Positions 59,470 through 64,000 of a stretch of 64,000 nt of DNA are shown here, piece by piece. Source of the DNA: Streptomyces mesophilus (GTDB lineage: Bacteria; Actinomycetota; Actinomycetes; Streptomycetales; Streptomycetaceae); the NCBI RefSeq assembly GCF_011044995.1, contig NZ_JAAKZW010000003.1, positions 1 through 64,000 of the forward strand. The letters are read 5' to 3'. Made by a program: the position numbers and the translations under genes. Each line of letters starts with the position of its first letter. Position 1 is the first letter of the stretch. The notes under the pieces were generated by a model that ran no database searches, was not told the DNA's origin, and saw only the letters and a list, made by a program, of their open reading frames with translations.

Positions 59470-61014
59470 ATGGACACCAGGGAGATCCTGACCCGGTTCA
59501 AGGGCGGCACGATGGCCAGGGACCAGGCCGTGGCCCTGCTGACCGGGACGCCGTTCGACGCCCCGACCCCTCAGCCGGTGGTCGCCGACTCCACCGGGGC
59601 CACGGCGGATTCCACTCCGGTTGGGCGGAACCCGCACGAGCGGGCTGCGGCACCAGAGGCGATCGACGACTCGGGCGTCGACCGGTACGCCATCACGGCC
59701 CTGCACGCGTGCGCGCCGAGTGCCGACGGCCTCGACGTGTTCGATGCGGAGTTCTTCGGCCTCGACGCGGAGGACGCCGCACGACTCGGCGCGCAGGAAC
59801 GCCTGTTGCTGGAGACCGTCTGGCAGATGATGGAGAAGGCCGGACAGGTCGGCGCCCGGCTCGATGCCCTCACCACGGCGCACGGATCCCCCCGCGCCGT
59901 GAGCGTTCACCTCGCCGGCGCGGTCGGCAGCGGCGGCGCGCTGGCCGGCAGGCTCTCCGCACTGATCGACCTGCGCGGGCCGAGCCACTGCGTGGACAGC
60001 GGCGCGACCTCCTTCCTGAGCGCTCTGCATCTTGCTCTGCGTACGCTGCGGGCCGGCGACTGCGCCGCGGCCGTGCTCGCAGAGGCCGGCAGCGGCGGGG
60101 GCAGCATCCTCGTCAAGCCGCTCACGGCAGCCCTGAGCAGCGGTGACCCCGTGCTCGCGGTCATCCGCGCCAGCGCCGCCGGGCACACCGGACGCGAGGG
60201 GCCGGCACACGCCGACGCCCGTCTCGCCGGGCAGGCGCGGGCAGCCGCGGACCTGGAGACCACCGATATCATCGTGGAAGAAGGCGAAGCGGGTGACGCC
60301 CAAGCCGCCCTCGGCTTCCCGGCGTTCGCGCGCACCGTCCGACAGCTGACCCCCGGCGCGCCGCCGCCCGGACGCGATGGCCACGGCGTAGCCCCGCCAC
60401 AGCGGCGTGATCCACAGAGCAGCGAACCCGCGCGGACCGCCGCCCTTCGGGTACGTGATGCGAGCGGGACCAGCGGCTACGTGATCCTGGAAGAACATCT
60501 GCCGACAGGCCCCGCGACACCCGCCGCCGCACCGGACGCCGAGGACCGCGACGAACTGTTCCTGCTGTCGGCGCCCACCCCGCGGCATCTGACGGAGACC
60601 GCCCGGCTGATCGCAGGTCGGTTGACCGACCGGGCCGACGCGCCCCCGTCGCTGGCCGCCGTCGCCCATGAACTGCGCATCGGCCGCGCCGCCATGGCCT
60701 GCCGCCTCGCTGTGACCGTACGCCACCGCGGCGAACTCGCACGCCTGCTGGAGGGGTTCGCCGAGGGCGCGGAGGATCCCGCCGTGCGCCACGCCGATCT
60801 GCGCAAGCAGTCGGGCCGGCCCCCTCTCCTCGAGGAGCTCGAGGAGACCGGTGCCTATCTGGCAGCGCTGTGGCGAGGACGTCACCTGGAGGCGCTCACC
60901 CGGCTGTGGCTGGAAGGCGTCGACGTGAGCCGTGGTGAACAGCCCACGTCGCAGCAGCTGTTGGTGCTGCCCGGTACCGCCATGCTGCGCCGGCCGCAGA
61001 GCTGCGACGCATGA
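59470..61014 (+). CDS. ketosynthase-like protein lacking the catalytic triad
   Basis: A 514-aa protein that follows the modular ketosynthase layout: FDAEFFGLDAEDAARLGAQE / RLLLETVWQMMEKAG (usual F-D-x-x-F-F-G and R-L-L-L-E), then SHCVDSGATSFLSALHLALR where V-D-T-A-C-S-S is expected, and the post-KS linker YVILEEHL followed by ELFLLSAPTPRHLTETARLI. The active Cys reads Ala, the first His motif E-A-H-G-T-G-T reads EEGEAGD, and the second (G-T-N-A-H) reads GTSGYV. The N-terminal 70 residues are replaced by a helix plus a linker. It cannot condense chains and is likely a scaffold or gatekeeper for the ACPs. Coupled (ATGA) to the second PPTase. Confidence 0.85.
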   Translation: MDTREILTRFKGGTMARDQAVALLTGTPFDAPTPQPVVADSTGATADSTPVGRNPHERAAAPEAIDDSGVDRYAITALHACAPSADGLDVFDAEFFGLDAEDAARLGAQERLLLETVWQMMEKAGQVGARLDALTTAHGSPRAVSVHLAGAVGSGGALAGRLSALIDLRGPSHCVDSGATSFLSALHLALRTLRAGDCAAAVLAEAGSGGGSILVKPLTAALSSGDPVLAVIRASAAGHTGREGPAHADARLAGQARAAADLETTDIIVEEGEAGDAQAALGFPAFARTVRQLTPGAPPPGRDGHGVAPPQRRDPQSSEPARTAALRVRDASGTSGYVILEEHLPTGPATPAAAPDAEDRDELFLLSAPTPRHLTETARLIAGRLTDRADAPPSLAAVAHELRIGRAAMACRLAVTVRHRGELARLLEGFAEGAEDPAVRHADLRKQSGRPPLLEELEETGAYLAALWRGRHLEALTRLWLEGVDVSRGEQPTSQQLLVLPGTAMLRRPQSCDA

Positions 61015-61856
61015 ACGTGACCACAGCGCCGCGGGCGCACCGCACCGAGACCGCCTCGCCGCCGGAGCCGGTGAAGGTGTGGCTGTGCTCCAACGACGAG
61101 CTGCCGCCCGAGCTCGCGAGTGTACTGGCCGAACACTGGCTCGATGAGGAGGAACAGCAGACCGCGGACCGCTTCCTCTTCGAACGGGACCGGCGCCAAT
61201 ACCTCGTTGCCCACAACCTGGTCCGCCGTGCGCTCGCGCTGGAAGCCGGGCTCGTCGAGGCGGAACTGGGCATCTGGCGTTCCCCACGCGGGCGCCCCTT
61301 CCTGCGGCCCATGCCCGGCGGACTGCCCCGCGGCGGCGGTCACCTGGACTTCAACCTGTCGCACGCGAGCGGCTACAACCTGCTCGGCATCGTCCGCAGG
61401 CACCGCATCGGTGTGGACGTGGAAGTCCTCGACCGTGATGCCCAGGCCATCGAAACGATCACCTCCACCTTCGCCCCCGAGGAGCAGGAGTGGATCGCGC
61501 GCGTCGGGCAGGGCCCAGCGCGCGACCGGCGGGCGCTGCGCCTGTGGACGCTCAAGGAGGCCTATTCCAAGGCGCGTGGCCTCGGACTCGGGCTGCCCTT
61601 CGACGAGTTCGTCTTCACCTTGGCCGACGAGCGCGGCGTCCTGGCGTTCCGTCCACCGGCCCAGGATCCGTTCCCGCGGTGGCACTTCCTCGAACTGGAG
61701 CCGACGCCCGACGTGTTGGTCGCGATCGCCCTGCCGGTGGACGAGGCCACCGCGTCCCGCCCGCCCGAGTTGCAGCTCCACCTCGGCTTCCCCTGGGCGC
61801 GGGCGGTTCCGCGCCCCGTCACGCTGCCGGACCCGGTGGGCCTGCTCCAGCGGTGA
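61011..61856 (+). CDS. Sfp-type 4'-phosphopantetheinyl transferase (second copy)
   Basis: A 281-aa PPTase, complete and better conserved than the first copy: VWLCSNDELPPELASVLAEH at the start, YLVAHNLVRRALALEAG, SPRGRPFLRP, HLDFNLSHASGYNLLG (N-x-S-H), IGVDVEVLDRD and LRLWTLKEAYSKARGLGLGLPFDEF. It is coupled by ATGA to the KS-like gene, so the two are made together. It probably activates the tandem ACP. Two PPTases in one gene run may serve different carrier proteins. Confidence 0.95.
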   Translation: MNVTTAPRAHRTETASPPEPVKVWLCSNDELPPELASVLAEHWLDEEEQQTADRFLFERDRRQYLVAHNLVRRALALEAGLVEAELGIWRSPRGRPFLRPMPGGLPRGGGHLDFNLSHASGYNLLGIVRRHRIGVDVEVLDRDAQAIETITSTFAPEEQEWIARVGQGPARDRRALRLWTLKEAYSKARGLGLGLPFDEFVFTLADERGVLAFRPPAQDPFPRWHFLELEPTPDVLVAIALPVDEATASRPPELQLHLGFPWARAVPRPVTLPDPVGLLQR

Positions 61857-62473
61857 CATGTGCCGCAGCCCAGCGGCCTGCCTGATGTCCCGGGGCCGCC
61901 TGCGGCCGTGCGGCCCCTGACCTTCACCCGTCCACGGTGGGTGGCCTGCCCGCGGGACGCGGACCGCACGTCCTCCCTGCCAGGCGGGCCGCCCACCGTG
62001 CGGCCCTGTCCGACCGTCACTCAAGGCGAGGGCGCCCGTGCTGCGAACAGCTCGGGCACCTCACGGCCAGTCGAGGTCATCATCTCCGGGCGAGGCCCAC
62101 CGAGCTGCTATCGCCTTGGCGCCGGCGCCCCAAGGCGTGGCACAGGGAATCGGGCTGTTCATGAACGACTCTGATTCTCGGGAGAGAGGGGGCAATTGAC
62201 ACACCTCGTCACTCATTGTCGGAGAACCTGACCTAAACACGGAGATCCTGCCCGTTCTCGCTGGACAAACACTCGAAGAAGTCGTGAGGACCGCACGAGA
62301 AACACACGAGAGCCGGCAAAGGCGCAGGCCGGCGTCCTGGCAAATGTTTGCCGAGCAGTTGCCGCCCTGTCTAACCTCGATGTGACCCCGCCGGTCCCCT
62401 TCCCGCCGGCAGCCAGAGCATTCCGCTTCTGTTCCTGCTCCTGGAACACAAGGGAACCCGGCGAAAGGCCTCC
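61857..62473. promoter_or_regulatory. 617-base region before the XRE regulator
   Basis: No supported gene. A plausible promoter reads TTGCCG (62348-62353), 16 bases, TCTAAC (62370-62375), about 100 bases before the XRE start. A consensus TTGACA at 62196 has no good -10 at the right distance. Confidence 0.4.
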
Positions 62474-63727
62474 ATGCTTCGACAACCCGCGTTCGGACAG
62501 CGCCTGAAGAAGATGCGTGCCGCCCAAGGGCTCTCCCAGACCGCGCTGGCCGGAGACGGCATGTCGACGGGTTATCTCTCCCGCCTGGAGTCCGGGGCAC
62601 GCCAGCCGACCGATCGGGCGGTCGCCTATCTCGCCGAGCGGCTCGGTGTGCAGCCGGCGGACTTCGAGGCGCCCGCGGGCGGTTCGCTGGCCAACGCGCT
62701 CAGCCTCGCCGCCTCGACAGGCGCCGACGACGCGCTCGTCACCCTGCAGGAAGCCCTGTCCGCGGAAGGTCACGAGTCACCGGTGCTGCGCTGGCAGGCC
62801 GTCTGGCTCCTGGCCGAACACTGCCGCCGGCAGGTCGACTTCGAGGCCGAGCGGGTCCATCTCGAAGAGCTGATCCGGCTCGGGGACCAGGTGGGCCTTG
62901 TGCCGCTGAGGGTACGGGGCCTGAGCCGACTCTCGCGTTGTGTGCGCGCCCTGGGCGACATTCCCTACTCCCTGGAACTTGCCATGACGGCCCATCAGCT
63001 CTCGCGGGAGCACGCTCTGGGCGTCGACGACCTGGCCGGGGTGCTGCTCGCCCTGCTCTCGGCACAGAGCGAGGCGGGGCGGCTGACGGAGGCACAGGCG
63101 AACGCCGACGAGCTCATCACGCTGGTCGAGGGCCGCACGGACTCCCTCTGGGCGGAGTCCTTGTGGGGCGCGGCCGCCATCCGCGCGCGACAGGGCGACG
63201 ACGCGGGCGCGGCACGTCTGCTGCAACAGGCACTCGACGGGTTCTCCAGCAAGGAGGACCTGGTGCTCTGGTTGCGCCTGCGGATTGCCGCCGGCCGCTC
63301 GTTCGTCGTGCAGACACCGCCCGACGCGCAGGCCGTGCAGGCGTGCATCACCGGCGCCGAGCAGGCCTTGGCCTTCGTCGGCACCGACGGTCTGCGCCAG
63401 CAGCTCAACTCGCTCAAGGTCGAGTACGCGTTCCTCACCAGCCGGTACGACGACGCCGGCGCCCTCCTTGACGAACTCGCCCAGGAGCAGCTGCGGATGA
63501 GCCATCGCGACCAGGTCCGGCTCGACATCTTCCGCAACCAGCTGCGGATCCGCAGCGGCGACCCGAGCGGAGTGGACGGGTTGCGTGCCCTCGCCGAGCA
63601 GGCGCACGCCGACGCGAATCTCGACCTTGCCGCGCACATCTGGCGTCTCCTGGCCAAGGCGCTCACGGAGATGCAGCAGGATGCCGCGGACGCGGTGCAG
63701 ACCGCGGCGGCGCACGGCAGCTCCTGA
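62474..63727 (+). CDS. XRE-family regulator with helical-repeat (TPR-like) C-terminus
   Basis: A 417-aa protein. Residues 5-58 are an XRE HTH: FGQRLKKMRAAQGLSQTALA, MSTGYLSRLESGARQPTDRA. The remaining 350 residues are tandem helix pairs of TPR-like character (LTEAQANADELITLVEGR, AESLWGAAAIRARQGDDAGAARLLQQAL, YAFLTSRYDDAGALLDELAQE). This HTH-plus-TPR plan is that of RRNPP peptide-sensing regulators and of many Streptomyces cluster regulators. GAAAGG precedes the ATG. A candidate ligand is the secreted peptide from 53993. It is convergent with the MbtH gene. Confidence 0.9.
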   Translation: MLRQPAFGQRLKKMRAAQGLSQTALAGDGMSTGYLSRLESGARQPTDRAVAYLAERLGVQPADFEAPAGGSLANALSLAASTGADDALVTLQEALSAEGHESPVLRWQAVWLLAEHCRRQVDFEAERVHLEELIRLGDQVGLVPLRVRGLSRLSRCVRALGDIPYSLELAMTAHQLSREHALGVDDLAGVLLALLSAQSEAGRLTEAQANADELITLVEGRTDSLWAESLWGAAAIRARQGDDAGAARLLQQALDGFSSKEDLVLWLRLRIAAGRSFVVQTPPDAQAVQACITGAEQALAFVGTDGLRQQLNSLKVEYAFLTSRYDDAGALLDELAQEQLRMSHRDQVRLDIFRNQLRIRSGDPSGVDGLRALAEQAHADANLDLAAHIWRLLAKALTEMQQDAADAVQTAAAHGSS

Positions 63728-63752
63728 ACCGGCCCGCGACGATCCGCCGCTC

Positions 63753-63950
63753 TCACAAAAGCCCGCCCAGGCGGGCGGTGATGTGGTCGAGGCACGTTTC
63801 GTAGGAACTCTCGGCGTGGGTCCGGTGCCAGCCCGCGGGTGCGGCGAGCGTCGCGGGCCACAGCGCGTGATGGCCTTGAGGGTCGGCGAGGACGACGAAG
63901 GTGGCGAGCGTGTCGTCGAACGGGTCGTCACCCGCACCGCGGTCCAGCAC
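63753..63950 (-). CDS. MbtH-family protein
   Basis: A 65-aa protein with the MbtH pattern: DDPFDDTLATFVVLADPQGH (usual N-P-F-D-D...F-x-V-L-x-N), HALWPATLAAPAGW (S-L-W-P...P-x-G-W) and ESSYETCLDHITARLG (C-L-x-Y-I). MbtH proteins bind and activate NRPS adenylation domains. GTG 63950 is taken as the start, but the frame stays open to the window end with plausible residues (GRLDAGGALRVLDRG), so it may instead be the end of a larger fused protein. An NRPS gene is likely outside the window. Confidence 0.85.
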   Translation of the reverse strand: MLDRGAGDDPFDDTLATFVVLADPQGHHALWPATLAAPAGWHRTHAESSYETCLDHITARLGGLL

Positions 63951-64000
63951 ACGCAGCGCACCGCCGGCATCCAGACGACCGGCACAACCGGTACGCCACA

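Overview
The window is high-GC DNA with actinomycete gene style: many GTG and TTG starts, GTGA and ATGA stop-start overlaps, purine-rich ribosome binding sites, SARP and LAL-type regulators, LLM/F420 enzymes, a DEAD-box/cold-shock cluster and Ser/Thr kinases. It reads as a Streptomyces (or close relative) chromosome, most likely an accessory or arm region: housekeeping-like genes are scattered among mobile-element remnants, conflict-type genes and specialised-metabolism genes. No rRNA, tRNA or CRISPR array was seen.

Layout. 74-6797: a minus-strand operon (MFS transporter, GH3 glycosidase, secreted SurE-like phosphatase, type-B carboxylesterase) divergent from a TetR gene, with a perfect 24-bp palindrome between them. 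7342-11863: secreted RTX-repeat protein, a decayed beta-hydroxyacid dehydrogenase, a Tpg-like HTH protein, a Tat-secreted protein and an ArsR regulator. 11864-12676: gene-free, rich in GCAGT repeats. 12677-16037: cold-response island (MerR, CspA-type protein, DEAD-box helicase, CBS protein, small conserved protein), with hairpins in the leaders. 16139-20964: TetR/LLM/enoyl-CoA hydratase operon divergent from a DUF7064-like/phosphotransferase pair. 21100-23671: VOC protein, VWA-like protein and a full-length rpoA lying outside any ribosomal-protein operon.

24189-37959: a conflict or signalling island. Its core is a co-directional run: DUF6301-like protein, TY-Chap-like protein, HEAT-repeat protein, kinase-TPR-WD40 protein, two-AAA Clp-type ATPase, and an FHA-zinc ribbon-kinase protein, followed by three small orphan proteins. 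38484-39723: a 1.24-kb unit holding a recombinase-like gene with an internal HTH, bounded by 16-bp exact direct repeats and followed by five near-identical hairpins. 40119-42176: two-subunit acyl-CoA (methylmalonyl-type) mutase. 42238-45979: P450, acyl carrier protein, a 52-aa peptide gene and an HTH-less LAL-type ATPase; four TGGCGCC sites lie in the P450/ACP divergent promoter. 46125-49508: replication module (iteron-like repeats, prim-pol, D5/P4-type helicase, small protein), probably from an integrated plasmid or AICE.

49903-63950: edge of a biosynthetic cluster: transthyretin-like protein, large SARP, a secreted 63-aa peptide, small SARP, aromatase/cyclase, acyl-CoA dehydrogenase-like protein, two Sfp-type PPTases, an acyl-CoA carboxylase epsilon subunit, a tandem ACP, a ketosynthase-like protein lacking all three catalytic residues, an XRE-helical-repeat regulator and an MbtH protein. 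The carrier proteins would be activated by the PPTases; the SARPs and the XRE regulator are the likely switches. The cluster probably continues past base 64000. All names come from reading translated sequence and recalled family motifs; no database search was run.
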